DNA of 64,000 nt from CAWATZ01 sp963784995 (GCA_963784995.1 CAWATZ010000016.1:186001-250000); one strand, 5' to 3'. Shown: positions 41,241 through 49,764, numbered from the stretch's first letter. The notes: generated by a model from the letters alone, not told the origin. Numbers and translations are program-made.

Positions 41241-42611
41241 ATGAGGGCCTTGTCGCGAATCGGCTTGGGGTTGAGCTTCCTGTGTCTGCCGGTGCTGGCC
41301 TGGAGCGCGGACTGGCCGCAGTTTCGCGGTGTCGGTCGCACCGGCGAGGAGGCGGAGGAGCGCTTGCCGTCGGAGTGGAGCAAGGACAAGAACGTCCAGT
41401 GGAAGGCGACGATCCCCGGCTACGCCTGGTCCGCGCCCATTGTCGTGGGCGACAAGGTGTTCGTGACCACGGCGGTCAGCGACAAGCAAACCAAGCCCAG
41501 CGGCGGCTTCGGCGGCGGTGGACCCGGCGGTTTTGGCAGACCGGGCGGACCGGGCGGCCCAGGCGGCCGGGGTGGCTTTGGCCGTGGGCGCCCGGCGCCG
41601 GATGCCGTCTACAAGTGGGAGGTCTATTGCCTGAACCGGGCGGACGGCAAGGTGGTCTGGAAGCAGACCGCCGTCGAGAAGAAGCCGGGCTATGCGACCC
41701 ACTCCAGCAACACCTACGCCACCGAGACGCCGGTGACCGACGGCCAGCGGGTCTATGCCTATTTCGGCATGGTCGGCGTATACTGCTTCGACATGACCGG
41801 GAAGAAGCTGTGGGAGAAGGAGATCGGGGCCTATCCGACGGCGATGGGCTTTGGCACCGGCAGTTCGCCGGCGCTGTGCGACGGCAAGGTGTTCGTCCAG
41901 TGCGACAACGAGCAGAAGTCGTTCCTGCTGGCCCTGGACGGCAAGACGGGCAAGGAACTGTGGAAGGTCGAGCGTGACGACCGGACCTCATGGAGCACGC
42001 CGTTTCCCTGGAAGAACAAGGTGCGGACCGAGCTGGTGGTGTGCGGCAGCCGGAAGGTGCGTTCCTACGAGCCGGCCACGGGCAAGGTGCTGTGGGAGAT
42101 GCGCAGCAGCGGCTCGTTCAGCTCCAGCCCGGCGGCCGACGACGAGCGGATCTATTTCGGCGCCAGCAGCCGGATGAGCCAGGGCAGCCTCTATGCGGTC
42201 AAGGTCGGCGCCAGCGGCGACGTCACCCTGCGTGACGGCAAGGAGAGCAGCGAGGCCGTGGCCTGGTCGCGGTCCCGCTCCGGTCCCTCGACCGCGTCGC
42301 CGGTGGTTTACCGGGGACAGGTGTACGTCCTGGACCGCGGCCTGAGCAGCTACGACGCGAAAACGGGCGAGCCGATCTACAGCCGGGAACGGCTGACCGG
42401 AGCGCGGGGCTTCACGTCGTCGCCGTGGGCGTATGACGGCAAGATCTTCTGCCTGGACGAGGACGGCCGGACCTTCGTGGTCCAGGCCGGCAAGGAATTC
42501 AAGGTGCTGGGCAGCAACCGCATCGACGAGATGTGCTGGTCGTCGCCAGCGGTGGCCGATGGCATGCTGCTGCTGCGCGGGCGGGATCATTTGTTCTGCA
42601 TCAAGAAGTGA
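41241..42611 (+). CDS. Secreted PQQ-like beta-propeller protein with Gly-rich insert
   Basis: A 456-aa exported protein: signal peptide (IGLGLSFLCLPVLAWSA), then ADWPQFRGVGRTGEEA and a run of PQQ-type blades (LLALDGKTGKELWKVE, VRSYEPATGKVLWEM, GLSSYDAKTGEPIYSRE). A Gly/Phe/Arg/Pro-rich low-complexity loop interrupts the first blade (about 41500-41590). Related to the protein at 30288. Diverges from leuA. A hairpin follows the stop codon. Probably binding or structural; no enzymatic residue seen. Confidence 0.85.
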   Translation: MRALSRIGLGLSFLCLPVLAWSADWPQFRGVGRTGEEAEERLPSEWSKDKNVQWKATIPGYAWSAPIVVGDKVFVTTAVSDKQTKPSGGFGGGGPGGFGRPGGPGGPGGRGGFGRGRPAPDAVYKWEVYCLNRADGKVVWKQTAVEKKPGYATHSSNTYATETPVTDGQRVYAYFGMVGVYCFDMTGKKLWEKEIGAYPTAMGFGTGSSPALCDGKVFVQCDNEQKSFLLALDGKTGKELWKVERDDRTSWSTPFPWKNKVRTELVVCGSRKVRSYEPATGKVLWEMRSSGSFSSSPAADDERIYFGASSRMSQGSLYAVKVGASGDVTLRDGKESSEAVAWSRSRSGPSTASPVVYRGQVYVLDRGLSSYDAKTGEPIYSRERLTGARGFTSSPWAYDGKIFCLDEDGRTFVVQAGKEFKVLGSNRIDEMCWSSPAVADGMLLLRGRDHLFCIKK

Positions 42612-42623
42612 GCTTGGGAGATT

Positions 42624-42660
42624 CGTCGGGTGGCTCTTGAGCAGCGAGGTCCACCCGACG
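42624..42660 (+). terminator. Hairpin after the PQQ-propeller gene
   Basis: CGTCGGGTGG (42624-42633) and CCACCCGACG (42651-42660) form a perfect 10-bp stem 12 bp after the stop codon. No U-tract. The remaining 42661-42932 has no gene; a small stem GGACGG/CCGTCC lies at 42884-42900 ahead of hicB. Confidence 0.5.
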
Positions 42661-42932
42661 GGTCTGCCTGCCCTGCCAGCCATTCTTTTGGATTTGGCTC
42701 AGAGGACAGACGCTGCCGGTGATGGTCCGATGGGTGCCAGCAAGGGGCATTTCGCTCCCTGCCCGCCACCCGCCAGGGTATTCGGGAGGAGCCGAACTGA
42801 GCCCGGGTTCCAGGTCATTGCGTGCCAGCTTACCGCAGCTCCCGTTGCCCACGCCATTCCCCTCTTGTGGTCGATTCGACCGGGGACGGCTATACCGTCC
42901 CTGTCGCTCCGTCCGGTGGAGGAGGCTGCGGG

Positions 42933-43220
42933 ATGTTGGAATATAAGGCCGGTTACAAATACGTCGAAGGCGGGGTCCACGCACAAGTCTTGGATTTCCC
43001 GGCGGCAATTAGCTGTGGGGCCGATCTGGATGACGCGCGGCGAATGCTCGGCCTCGCTTTGGTGGATGTCGCCGAAACCCTGATCGGCATCGGCAACGCA
43101 CTTCCGAGGCCTGACCCGGCCGTGACTAACCCTGAAATGGATCTGGAGGAGCCGATCTTCCTCCACCTGGTCGCCAGCTCGGAGGTGTCCCAAGAGCCAG
43201 CGGGTGTGGTGGCACCGTGA
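42933..43220 (+). CDS. hicB: HicB-family antitoxin
   Basis: A 95-aa protein starting at ATG 42933 after GGAGGAGGCTGCGGG. It has the HicB fold pattern: YKYVEGGVHAQVLDFPAAIS followed by a helix DLDDARRMLGLALVDVAETL. HicB neutralises the HicA mRNA interferase, here encoded by the next, overlapping gene (GTGA). The toxin gene is disrupted by an IS element, so the antitoxin is probably left without a partner. No clear DNA-binding domain at the C-terminus. Confidence 0.8.
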   Translation: MLEYKAGYKYVEGGVHAQVLDFPAAISCGADLDDARRMLGLALVDVAETLIGIGNALPRPDPAVTNPEMDLEEPIFLHLVASSEVSQEPAGVVAP

Positions 43221-43322
43221 AGCGAGAGGACCTCATCCGCCACTTGCGGCGACACGGCTGTCAGCCGCTCCGCACACCCGCAAGCGGGTACCCGGCCGGC
43301 ACTCGGTTTGGGTGAATCCGAC

Positions 43323-44828
43323 CTGGCCATTCACGGTGAGGCGGCCAGGTTATAAGATAGCTGCTGAAAACGACTTGGCAATACCGAGGCGAGGAAGCAG
43401 CCATGATTTTGGATCCGGTGTTTGAGCGGTTTGTCAACCAAAGCCCTCTCAGCGTGATGGCGCGGGCGACCCTGGAAAACGTTCTACCAGCCGGAGCCCT
43501 GGATGACCTGTTCGAGCGTACCGCCCAGCAAGGTTACACTCGTGAGTTGCACTTTTCGACGATCGTCGAGTTGATGGGCTTGGTTGTCGGTGGCACGGTC
43601 CCTCACGTGCAGTCGGCCTACAAGCGTTTGAGCGACCAGATTCCTGTTACTCTCAAGAGTGTCTACGAGAAACTGCAGCATATTGAACTGCGTGTGTCAG
43701 CTGAGCTGGTCCGCTTCACGGCTGCGCGTTGCCAACCGGTCATTCAGGAGCTGGCCGGAGCCTGCCAACCGCTCTTGCCTGGTTACCGCGTCCGCATTGT
43801 GGATGGCAACCATCTCGCTGCGACTCAGAAGCGGTTGCAGGCGACACGCGGCCACAGTGCTGGCCCGCTCCCCGGACAGAGTTTGGTTGTTCTGGATCCC
43901 GCCTTGATGCTGATTACCGACATCATTCCCTGCGAGGATGCGCATGCCCAGGAACGCGCCTTGTTGGAGCAACTCTTGCCCTTGGTTGAAGCAAACGACG
44001 TCTGGATTGAGGACCGCAATTTTTGCACCGTGGACTTTCTGTGTGGCGTTGCCCAGCGTGATGCTGCCTTTGTCGTACGCCGCCACGGCAATTTGACAGT
44101 CCAGCCACAAGGTCAATTTGGCAAAGAGATTGAGACGGATACGGGCTGGGTCAGCGAGCAAGCGGTGCAGATCTGTCGTGACGGGGAGGCTGTGTTAGAA
44201 GCACGCTTGGTGCGTGTCCGTTTGAAACAGCCGACCGAAGACGGCGATGTGGAGGTCGAGATTCTCACTAACTTGCCGGCCGAGGTAGCTTCAGCAGCCG
44301 TAGTGGCGAGTCTGTACTTGAAACGGTGGACGATCGAAAGAGCATTTCACGAATTGACGATGGCGTTGCAATGTGAAGTGAACACGTTGGGCTATCCCAA
44401 GGCGGCCTTGTTTGCCTTCTGTGTTGCAGTGGTGGCGTACAACGTGCTGGCAGTTCTGAAGGCAGCGTTGCGTTCGGTGCATGGCGAAGAGAAGGTAGCC
44501 AACGAAGTGTCGGGTTACTACATGGCGTTGGAATGGGCTGTCGTTTATGCAGGAATGATGATCGCGCTGCCGGCACACTGTTGGACACCATTTGCTCAGT
44601 TGTTGCCCAAAGAGCTGGCAGCTTGTCTCCGGGAATGGGCTGGAAAAATCAACATGAAATCCATTAAGAAAGCCCAACGCAAGCCAACGAAGCAGAAGAC
44701 GCAGCGGATCAAAGACACAAGCCCACATCTTTCTACGGCTCGATTACTCGATGACCAGAAGAAAGCCAAGCAAAAGACAACGCAGAGGCAGACCCAGTAG
44801 CAACAGCGATTAGACCGTGAATGGCCTG
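43323..44828 (+). mobile_element. IS4-family insertion sequence, complete, 1506 bp
   Basis: Terminal inverted repeats CTGGCCATTCACGGT (43323-43337) and, on the other strand, CAGGCCATTCACGGT (44814-44828) differ at one base. The element is flanked by a 12-bp direct repeat GGTGAATCCGAC (43311-43322 and 44829-44840), within the target length known for IS4-type elements. It has one intact transposase gene. The unbroken ends, target repeat and transposase suggest a fairly recent insertion. Confidence 0.92.
43403..44800 (+). CDS. IS4-family transposase
   Basis: A 465-aa DDE transposase filling the element. Catalytic acids are visible as D134 (RIVDGNHLAA), D204 (WIEDRNFCTVDF) and E312 in YLKRWTIERAFHEL, which matches the Y-(2)-R-(3)-E part of the IS4 signature; the usual final K is not obvious. 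The C-terminus is lysine-rich. ATG 43403 follows GAGGAAGCAGCC. Base composition is less GC-rich than the neighbours, in keeping with a mobile origin. No frameshift is seen, so it may be active. Confidence 0.93.
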   Translation: MILDPVFERFVNQSPLSVMARATLENVLPAGALDDLFERTAQQGYTRELHFSTIVELMGLVVGGTVPHVQSAYKRLSDQIPVTLKSVYEKLQHIELRVSAELVRFTAARCQPVIQELAGACQPLLPGYRVRIVDGNHLAATQKRLQATRGHSAGPLPGQSLVVLDPALMLITDIIPCEDAHAQERALLEQLLPLVEANDVWIEDRNFCTVDFLCGVAQRDAAFVVRRHGNLTVQPQGQFGKEIETDTGWVSEQAVQICRDGEAVLEARLVRVRLKQPTEDGDVEVEILTNLPAEVASAAVVASLYLKRWTIERAFHELTMALQCEVNTLGYPKAALFAFCVAVVAYNVLAVLKAALRSVHGEEKVANEVSGYYMALEWAVVYAGMMIALPAHCWTPFAQLLPKELAACLREWAGKINMKSIKKAQRKPTKQKTQRIKDTSPHLSTARLLDDQKKAKQKTTQRQTQ

Positions 44829-45015
44829 GGTGAATCCGACTAACGGGCAACAGGCGTCGATACCCCGACACCGTGAAATCAACGATTACACGGCGCACAG
44901 CATCTGCCGGCAACTGGGCATTCCGGAACCCTGATTGCAGATCGCAGCGATCCAGGCGAAAGCTGTTGACGCACCAATCAGGTTTCTCACACCGACTCGG
45001 TTTGAGGAGGACTGC

Positions 45016-45582
45016 TTGAGAGGCGAGGTTGTCTATCCTGCATTGCGAGCCCACGTCCGGCGGTTCTTCAAAGGACACCGCCGGCATGAGTACCAGCACT
45101 TGCAAGGCCCCGAGGGCCGCATCCCGCCCAGCTTTCGGGTGGTCCGCGTCGCGCCTGGGCCCCGGACGCGGTTGACGACTTACCTGTCGCTGGGCTCCTG
45201 GGAAGCTGCCGGCAACGGCAACTGCGGGCTTGAGTTCCTCGTCACGACCTCGCAGCCAGAGATGAAGTGCCTTGAGCTGCTGGCGATGGTGGCCTACTAC
45301 CACCGCACGGAGGGGCTGGGGGTCGGACACACTTTCCCGCTGGGGTATGGCTGGCTGGGAGGGACGTGCGATTACGTACTGGTGTCGCTGCCGTACCCGT
45401 TTGGCCCCGACCTGGAGGTGTGCTGCATGGGTGATGAGGGGCACGTCCGGTTTCTGTGGCTGCTGCCGATCACCGCGGCCGAGAAGCAGTTCCGCCACGA
45501 ACACGGCCTGGAGGCGCTGGAGCAGCGGTTTGACGAGGCCAAGCTCAACTTCGTGTTCCAGTGGCGGCAGTCCGTGGTGTAG
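45016..45582 (+). CDS. Suppressor-of-fused (SUFU) domain protein
   Basis: TTG 45016 is chosen because GAGGAGG sits five bases upstream; the frame is open further back to 44935 but without a ribosome site. The 188-aa protein matches the bacterial SUFU family: TYLSLGSWEAAGNGNCGLEF, GLGVGHTFPLGYGW, YPFGPDLEVCC and LPITAAEKQFRHEHGLEALE. Bacterial SUFU proteins often act as immunity proteins against polymorphic toxins. It is in an island of small genes that includes a probable toxin remnant (46943), which supports that view; the toxin it would meet is unknown. Confidence 0.8.
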   Translation: MRGEVVYPALRAHVRRFFKGHRRHEYQHLQGPEGRIPPSFRVVRVAPGPRTRLTTYLSLGSWEAAGNGNCGLEFLVTTSQPEMKCLELLAMVAYYHRTEGLGVGHTFPLGYGWLGGTCDYVLVSLPYPFGPDLEVCCMGDEGHVRFLWLLPITAAEKQFRHEHGLEALEQRFDEAKLNFVFQWRQSVV

Positions 45583-45683
45583 CAAAGACAGACCGTCCCA
45601 GGGACTTCACCAGGCATGATGTTAGCTTTTGCTGCTCTGTGAGGAAATGCCCTCTCCCTGAAAACGGCCTTCTGGACTCGCGC

Positions 45684-45738
45684 AGGTCAGGCTTTCTAAC
45701 CTGACTTTGCCGCACCGTCGGGCTGGAAAGCCTGACCT
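45684..45738. repeat. Inverted repeat related to 60346-60404
   Basis: AGGTCAGGCTTTC (45684-45696) and GAAAGCCTGACCT (45726-45738) are perfect inverted repeats; the core GGTCAGGCTTTC is shared with the hairpin at 60346-60404. REP-like; follows the SUFU gene. Confidence 0.7.
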
Positions 45739-45753
45739 CCTTTCGTGCCGGGA

Positions 45754-45881
45754 TATTACGTCGGCACGAAAGAAGCACACAAGCCCGAAGCGCCAGCGCC
45801 GGGACGGCTTCGCACCAGGGATGCTGCATCCCGGCGCTGGCGCTTCGGGCTTGTGTGACGATCTTTCGTGCCGGCGTAATA
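45754..45881 (+). mobile_element. 128-bp MITE-like element, copy 1
   Basis: Starts TATTACGTCGGCACGAAAGA and ends with the near-complement TCTTTCGTGCCGGCGTAATA. The inside is a long palindrome (CACACAAGCCCGAAGCGCC ... and its complement). It is identical, base for base, to the reverse complement of 55498-55625. Both copies can be read as TTACG...CGTAA flanked by TA, the target of IS630/Tc1-mariner-type elements. No coding capacity. It ends just before the ribosome site of the DUF1877 gene. Confidence 0.85.
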
Positions 45882-45897
45882 ATAGAGGAGATCCATC

Positions 45898-46350
45898 ATG
45901 GGCGTGACTGCTGGCTTGTGGATAGTCCCGGCTGAGGAGTTCGCAACTCGAACTGGGGACGCAGTCCAGCCGCGCCTTCCGAAAGGCGGTATGTGGTTCG
46001 ATCTCGACAAGGCTTGGTCCGCTTTCGATGATGTGTTCCAGAAAATGCCGCCTCCCCTCGATCGGATCATCAGCGGCGACATCTGGCCGGAGGGCCGATT
46101 GGACGAAGACAACGGCCGGGACGATGCGACCTGGCTTGGCTTCGTATCGCCTGCAACGGTGTCTGAAATCGCCCGGCTCCTCGATCAGATGGAACCTGGC
46201 GAGATGGTTGAGATGATTCGGAGAGCAGGGTATCCCAAGGCCCAGGATAACCGAGGCCGTGAGATGTTTATCGACTTCTTTGAAGAGCTGCGGCAAGCCT
46301 ACCGCGCAGCGGCCCAGGATGGGGCTGGCCTGGGCGTGTTACTCTGTTAG
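45898..46350 (+). CDS. DUF1877 (YfbM-like) protein
   Basis: A 150-aa protein, ATG 45898 after AGAGGAGATCCATC. MGVTAGLWIVPAEEFATRTG at the start and WFDLDKAWSAFDDVF match the DUF1877/YfbM family, whose function is unknown. MITE copy 1 ends 16 bp upstream, so transcription may depend on it. Next gene follows after 15 bp. Confidence 0.8.
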   Translation: MGVTAGLWIVPAEEFATRTGDAVQPRLPKGGMWFDLDKAWSAFDDVFQKMPPPLDRIISGDIWPEGRLDEDNGRDDATWLGFVSPATVSEIARLLDQMEPGEMVEMIRRAGYPKAQDNRGREMFIDFFEELRQAYRAAAQDGAGLGVLLC

Positions 46351-46365
46351 GCGGCAGGGGCAGCC

Positions 46366-46905
46366 ATGTCAAACAAACCTCACGTCTGCGCGAAGTGCCA
46401 GGTCGAAGGCACGTGCGACTCCGTCGTGCCCTTCGAGCCTGAGAGCGAACGCGCCTTTGCCGTCTCTTGGAAGTGCCCGCGCTGTGAGCAGCGGTCCCTG
46501 GTCATCTCCCCGCTCGGACCCTGGCTTGCTCCCGCCCCGGGCGCGTGTCTCCAGTGCGATCATCAGGGGCCATCGGGCGACGAGCCGTGCCCCAGTTGTG
46601 GCCTTCAGATCGCGGAAGTCCTCAGCGCCGCGGATGTCGCCCGACCTGACGCGGAACTGCTTGAGGCTGCCCGCGTGGAGTTCGCCCGGGGGACCTGCCG
46701 GCGGGGACTGACCCTGGTCAACCACGTCTTGCAGCGCAACCCCCGATCGGAAGAGGCTTGGTCGATCAAGGGACAGTTCTTCGAGTATCTGGGGTTCCGC
46801 AGGGCCCTCAAGGCGGCAATGCAGGAGGCCGTGCGACTCAAGGGTGCCGATGCCTCTGGACCTACTCAGGCAGGTGACAAGCGGTGGTGGCAGTTCTGGA
46901 AGTAA
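46366..46905 (+). CDS. Zinc-ribbon protein with a TPR-like C-terminus
   Basis: A 179-aa protein. Four Cys-x2-Cys pairs (CAKC, CPRC, CLQC, CPSC) within the first ~80 residues indicate one or two zinc ribbons. Residues about 100-160 look like a short helical repeat (GLTLVNHVLQRNPRSEEAWS). Ends in a tryptophan-rich tail. No family name recognised. Close spacing to the DUF1877 gene suggests an operon. Confidence 0.65.
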   Translation: MSNKPHVCAKCQVEGTCDSVVPFEPESERAFAVSWKCPRCEQRSLVISPLGPWLAPAPGACLQCDHQGPSGDEPCPSCGLQIAEVLSAADVARPDAELLEAARVEFARGTCRRGLTLVNHVLQRNPRSEEAWSIKGQFFEYLGFRRALKAAMQEAVRLKGADASGPTQAGDKRWWQFWK

Positions 46906-46942
46906 ATGCCGCCCAACCATATGGGCTCGGCTTCCCGGAGAG

Positions 46943-47229
46943 GTGCTTGTGTCTGACGCCGCGGACCGCTTTGATTTCCCGGTCGTTGACCTGCCGCCTT
47001 CCGTCGCCACCAGCTTGTGGCGAACAACGCCTTCGCCTTGCGAGAAGCCGCCCGAGTCACTGCTCCGGGTGGAACGTTGATCATCGACACGGGCAAGCCG
47101 GTGAAGGCTGACCAATTGGCACAGCTCTGTCAGCAAATCAGGAGTGTACTCGAAGCCGAAGGATTCACAGTCACGGAAAACACTGCCGTCCAGCATCTTC
47201 AAATCGAGGCTGTTCGTGGGGGGCCCTAA
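46943..47229 (+). pseudogene. Small frameshifted gene or toxin C-terminal remnant
   Basis: From GTG 46943 (after GGAGAG) the frame reads VLVSDAADRFDFPVVDLPPS, then near 47015 a base seems to be missing and it continues as VANNAFALREAARVTAPGGT and on to TAA 47227-47229, about 95 aa. The second part looks like the end of a methyltransferase-like or polymorphic-toxin C-terminal domain (GGTLIIDTGKPV). It has no recognisable N-terminal domain, so it may be a displaced toxin tip. The stop directly abuts the next ATG. Confidence 0.45.
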
Positions 47230-47538
47230 ATGATCAGGTGTGCTTATTCCCGCTGCAACGGCGGGCATTATTTCAGAGGGGTCTGTTGCCCCCTGGATGG
47301 GTGGTCTTCGGTCGCGTCTCGCGAGCTGGACGCGGCTTGCCAGAAGCTGTCTGCTTCCGGGCGGCCTGTTTCCTTGGCGAGTCTCCGTGAAGCGGGGGTC
47401 AGTGAAAGCTCTCTGTCGCGGATCATTGTCATCGAGTTTGGCTCTGCAGAGGCGGTGTTCGACGCCGTTTCTCCCGAAGGATACGTGGTCAAGGGACGCT
47501 GGCAGCCACTGGAAGAACTCGGAGAGGCGTTCACGTAG
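47230..47538 (+). CDS. Hypothetical Cys-rich small protein, possible immunity protein
   Basis: A 102-aa protein whose ATG directly follows the TAA of the preceding remnant. The N-terminus (MIRCAYSRCNGGHYFRGVCC) may bind a metal; the rest is mixed alpha/beta (SLASLREAGVSESSLSRIIV, AVSPEGYVVKGRW). No family recognised. The position, right behind a probable toxin tip, fits an immunity protein, but this is inference only. Confidence 0.5.
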   Translation: MIRCAYSRCNGGHYFRGVCCPLDGWSSVASRELDAACQKLSASGRPVSLASLREAGVSESSLSRIIVIEFGSAEAVFDAVSPEGYVVKGRWQPLEELGEAFT

Positions 47539-47568
47539 CCGTGCGGTTGCAGGCCGGCAGCTTCCGTC

Positions 47569-48471
47569 TCAGCGCTCGCGGGCCCCTTCCGCGATCCACT
47601 GCTGGACAATCCGCTTCTCGGAGGCGGTTAGCTTGTTCGGCCCTTTGGGCATCGAGCCGTCCTGGATCGTCTGCCAGATCGGGCTCTGGTCCGGCTTGCG
47701 GCGGACCAGGCTGGGGCCGCTGGAATTGCCCTTGAGCATGGCATCGACCGTGCGCAGGTCCAGCTTCGCGGAGACTCGCTTGCCCCCTCCGTGGCAGCCG
47801 ATGCAGTTCCTCTGGAAGATCGGCAGGACGTGCTTCTCGAACGTCAGGGCGTTGTTGCTGCTCGGCGGCTGAGGTGGGGAATCCTGAGTCGGCGGCGGCT
47901 TGGGCCGTTCCTGGGTCGGCGGCGGTTGCTTCGGGGTAACAGGCGTGGTCGCGGCGGGTTTCTCCGGGGTGGGTTTGGGCGTGGGAGCCGGACGCGACGG
48001 CTGCGGATCTCGGGGTCGCTCGGTTGTCGGCCGGGGCTGACCGCTCCGGGAGCCCCTGGGATCGTCCGGTTTCGAGGCGTCCGCGACAACGGTTGTGGGC
48101 TTCTCCGTCTCCGTTCTGGAGGCGAAGAGTCTCTGGCCGGGGCCGCGGAAGAAGAACCAGCCGGCGGTCATGCACAGCCAGACCACACCGGCCAGGACCA
48201 GTCCCTCGATCCAGTAGCGCGACAATCCTTGCCGTGCCGGCGGAACGGCTGCCTCCAGCGCGACCGTGGGCAACGGCGGCAACGGGGCGGGCACCACCGC
48301 CGTGGGCATCGGCTTGTAATAGGGGGAAGTCGGCGGCGGAGGAGCGTAGGGCCGAGCGACCGGGTAATCGGCCTGGCCGTGCTGTCTCGCGGCCGCAACT
48401 GCCTGCCGGCGCTGGGGACCGTGGCGGCCCGGACGGTCGCGGCCTGAGGAAGGATGCAAAGGTTCGGCCAT
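47569..48471 (-). CDS. Membrane-anchored PSCyt1-type cytochrome c protein
   Basis: A 300-aa protein. A Pro-rich N-terminal part is followed by one transmembrane helix (GLVLAGVVWLCMTAGWFFF), a long Pro/Thr/Lys-rich linker and a C-terminal planctomycete cytochrome c domain (FEKHVLPIFQRNCIGCHGGG) with a CxxCH haem site and ...GSMPKGPNKLTASEKRIVQQ. ATG 48471 follows GGGGAGCC. It is the last of a leftward set with DUF1501 and DUF1549/1553 genes and is probably an electron-transfer or binding module on the outer side of the cytoplasmic membrane. Confidence 0.85.
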   Translation of the reverse strand: MAEPLHPSSGRDRPGRHGPQRRQAVAAARQHGQADYPVARPYAPPPPTSPYYKPMPTAVVPAPLPPLPTVALEAAVPPARQGLSRYWIEGLVLAGVVWLCMTAGWFFFRGPGQRLFASRTETEKPTTVVADASKPDDPRGSRSGQPRPTTERPRDPQPSRPAPTPKPTPEKPAATTPVTPKQPPPTQERPKPPPTQDSPPQPPSSNNALTFEKHVLPIFQRNCIGCHGGGKRVSAKLDLRTVDAMLKGNSSGPSLVRRKPDQSPIWQTIQDGSMPKGPNKLTASEKRIVQQWIAEGARER

Positions 48472-48507
48472 GACGAGGCTCCCCGAATGCCGTTGCAGTG
48501 TGACGCC

Positions 48508-49743
48508 TCACGCGAACAGTTCCCGGACCGCCTTGCCGCCCTTGTCGATCTTGGCCATTGGCCGGCCATTGCGGGCCACGTAGCCCTTGGTCGGGTCGAT
48601 CCCCAGGACCGAGCACACGGTCGCCATGAAATCAGCGGGGCTGATCGGCCGATCCTCCACCTCATTGCCCTTGGCCCCGGTCTTGCCGATCGCCTGGCCC
48701 GTCCGGATGCCGGCCCCCGCCAGCACGGTCGTCCAGGCCTTGGCGAAGTGGTTCTGACCCTTCAGCGGCGAGCGGCCAAACTCGCCCATCCAGATCACCA
48801 GGGTGCTGTCCAGCAGACCGCGTTCCTTCAGGTCCTTGATCAGGGCGGCCATTGGCGTGTCCAGCTGTTGGCTCAGCGTCTTGATCCGGTTGGGCGTGTT
48901 GTTGTGCGTGTCCCAGCCGCCCAGCGACACCTCCACGAAGGCCACGCCCGCCTCGACCAGCCGGCGGGCCAGCAGGCAGCCCTGGGCGAACTTGCCCTGG
49001 CCATAGGCTTCGCGCGAGGAGGCCGGCTCGTCGCTCAGGTGGAAGGCCCGCGTCTTGCCCGAGTGCATCAGCTCCGCCGCCCGCAGGACGCTGGTGTGGT
49101 GCGCCTTGATCGCCGGGGCCTGGTAATCCTCCAGGAAGGCGCGGTCCAGTTCATCGACCAGGCTGATCCGCGAATCGGTGTCTTCCTGCGCGGTGAACGG
49201 CCTCAGGTCGGGCAAGCCCTTGTCGAAGTCGCTGACGATCAGCGGGGCGTAGCGCGGCCCGAGGAAGCCGGGACCTTGCGTGCCGCCGATGGCCACGAAG
49301 TTGGGCAGCTCGGTGCGGTCGGCGCCCAGGTCGTGCGACACGAACGCGCCCAGGCTGGGATAGGTGGCCCCGCCGGCCCCCTTGCGGAAGCCGGTGTGCA
49401 TCAGGTAGGTGGCAGTGCCGTGGTTGCCGTCGCCGGTCTTCATGCCGCGCAGCAGGGCCAGGTTCCGCATCTGCTGGGCCAGCTTCGGCAGATGCTCGCT
49501 GATCTGGATGCCGGGGACCGCCGTGGTGATCGGCTTGAAGTCGCTGCCGGGCTTGACGTCCCAGGTGTGCGACTGGGCCGGGCCGCCGGCCATCCACAGC
49601 AGGATGCACGACTTGTGCTTCGCCCCCGAACTGGAGGCACGGTTGGCCAGGACGTTGAACCAGCCCGAGACCGACGCACCCAGGACGCCCGCGGCCGACA
49701 ACCGCAGCAGGTCACGCCGGGAGAGGTTTGTGGGATGAGACAT
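48508..49743 (-). CDS. DUF1501 family exported protein
   Basis: A 411-aa protein with a twin-arginine leader (SRRDLLRLSAAGVLGASVSG). It has the sulfatase-like DUF1501 pattern (ILLWMAGGPAQSHTWDVKPG, LAQQMRNLALLRGMKTGDGN, GCLLARRLVEAGVAFVEVSL, VIWMGEFGRSP). In planctomycetes DUF1501 genes are nearly always next to DUF1549/DUF1553 genes, as here; the function is unknown, perhaps polysaccharide handling. GGAG precedes the ATG by seven bases. A 40-bp inverted repeat separates it from the upstream gene. Confidence 0.92.
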   Translation of the reverse strand: MSHPTNLSRRDLLRLSAAGVLGASVSGWFNVLANRASSSGAKHKSCILLWMAGGPAQSHTWDVKPGSDFKPITTAVPGIQISEHLPKLAQQMRNLALLRGMKTGDGNHGTATYLMHTGFRKGAGGATYPSLGAFVSHDLGADRTELPNFVAIGGTQGPGFLGPRYAPLIVSDFDKGLPDLRPFTAQEDTDSRISLVDELDRAFLEDYQAPAIKAHHTSVLRAAELMHSGKTRAFHLSDEPASSREAYGQGKFAQGCLLARRLVEAGVAFVEVSLGGWDTHNNTPNRIKTLSQQLDTPMAALIKDLKERGLLDSTLVIWMGEFGRSPLKGQNHFAKAWTTVLAGAGIRTGQAIGKTGAKGNEVEDRPISPADFMATVCSVLGIDPTKGYVARNGRPMAKIDKGGKAVRELFA

Positions 49744-49764
49744 GCGAAATCTCCTTGCCTTTGT

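Larger units (their letters stand above)
43217..44934 (+). pseudogene. hicA: HicA toxin gene split by an IS4-family element
   Basis: GTG 43217 starts MKREDLIRHLRRHGCQPLR, a typical HicA N-terminus. After removing the element 43323-44828 and one 12-bp target copy, the frame continues as GRHSVWVNPTNGQQASIPRH and ends REINDYTAHSICRQLGIPEP at TGA 44932-44934, a typical HicA C-terminus with the catalytic His. Between the two parts the sequence ACCCGCAAGCGGGT (a small palindrome) lies within about 20 bases that do not fit the usual HicA length and leave the frame one base out. So the gene shows both a transposon insertion and a further indel; no functional toxin can be made. Confidence 0.8.

Noticed and set aside
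45622..46296. 224-codon minus-strand ORF crossing MITE copy 1
   Set aside because: It overlaps the DUF1877 gene and translates the palindromic element; no domain.
43311..47538. Prophage or integrative element
   Set aside because: Only one IS, one MITE and small genes are present; no integrase, tRNA attachment site, or phage structural genes.
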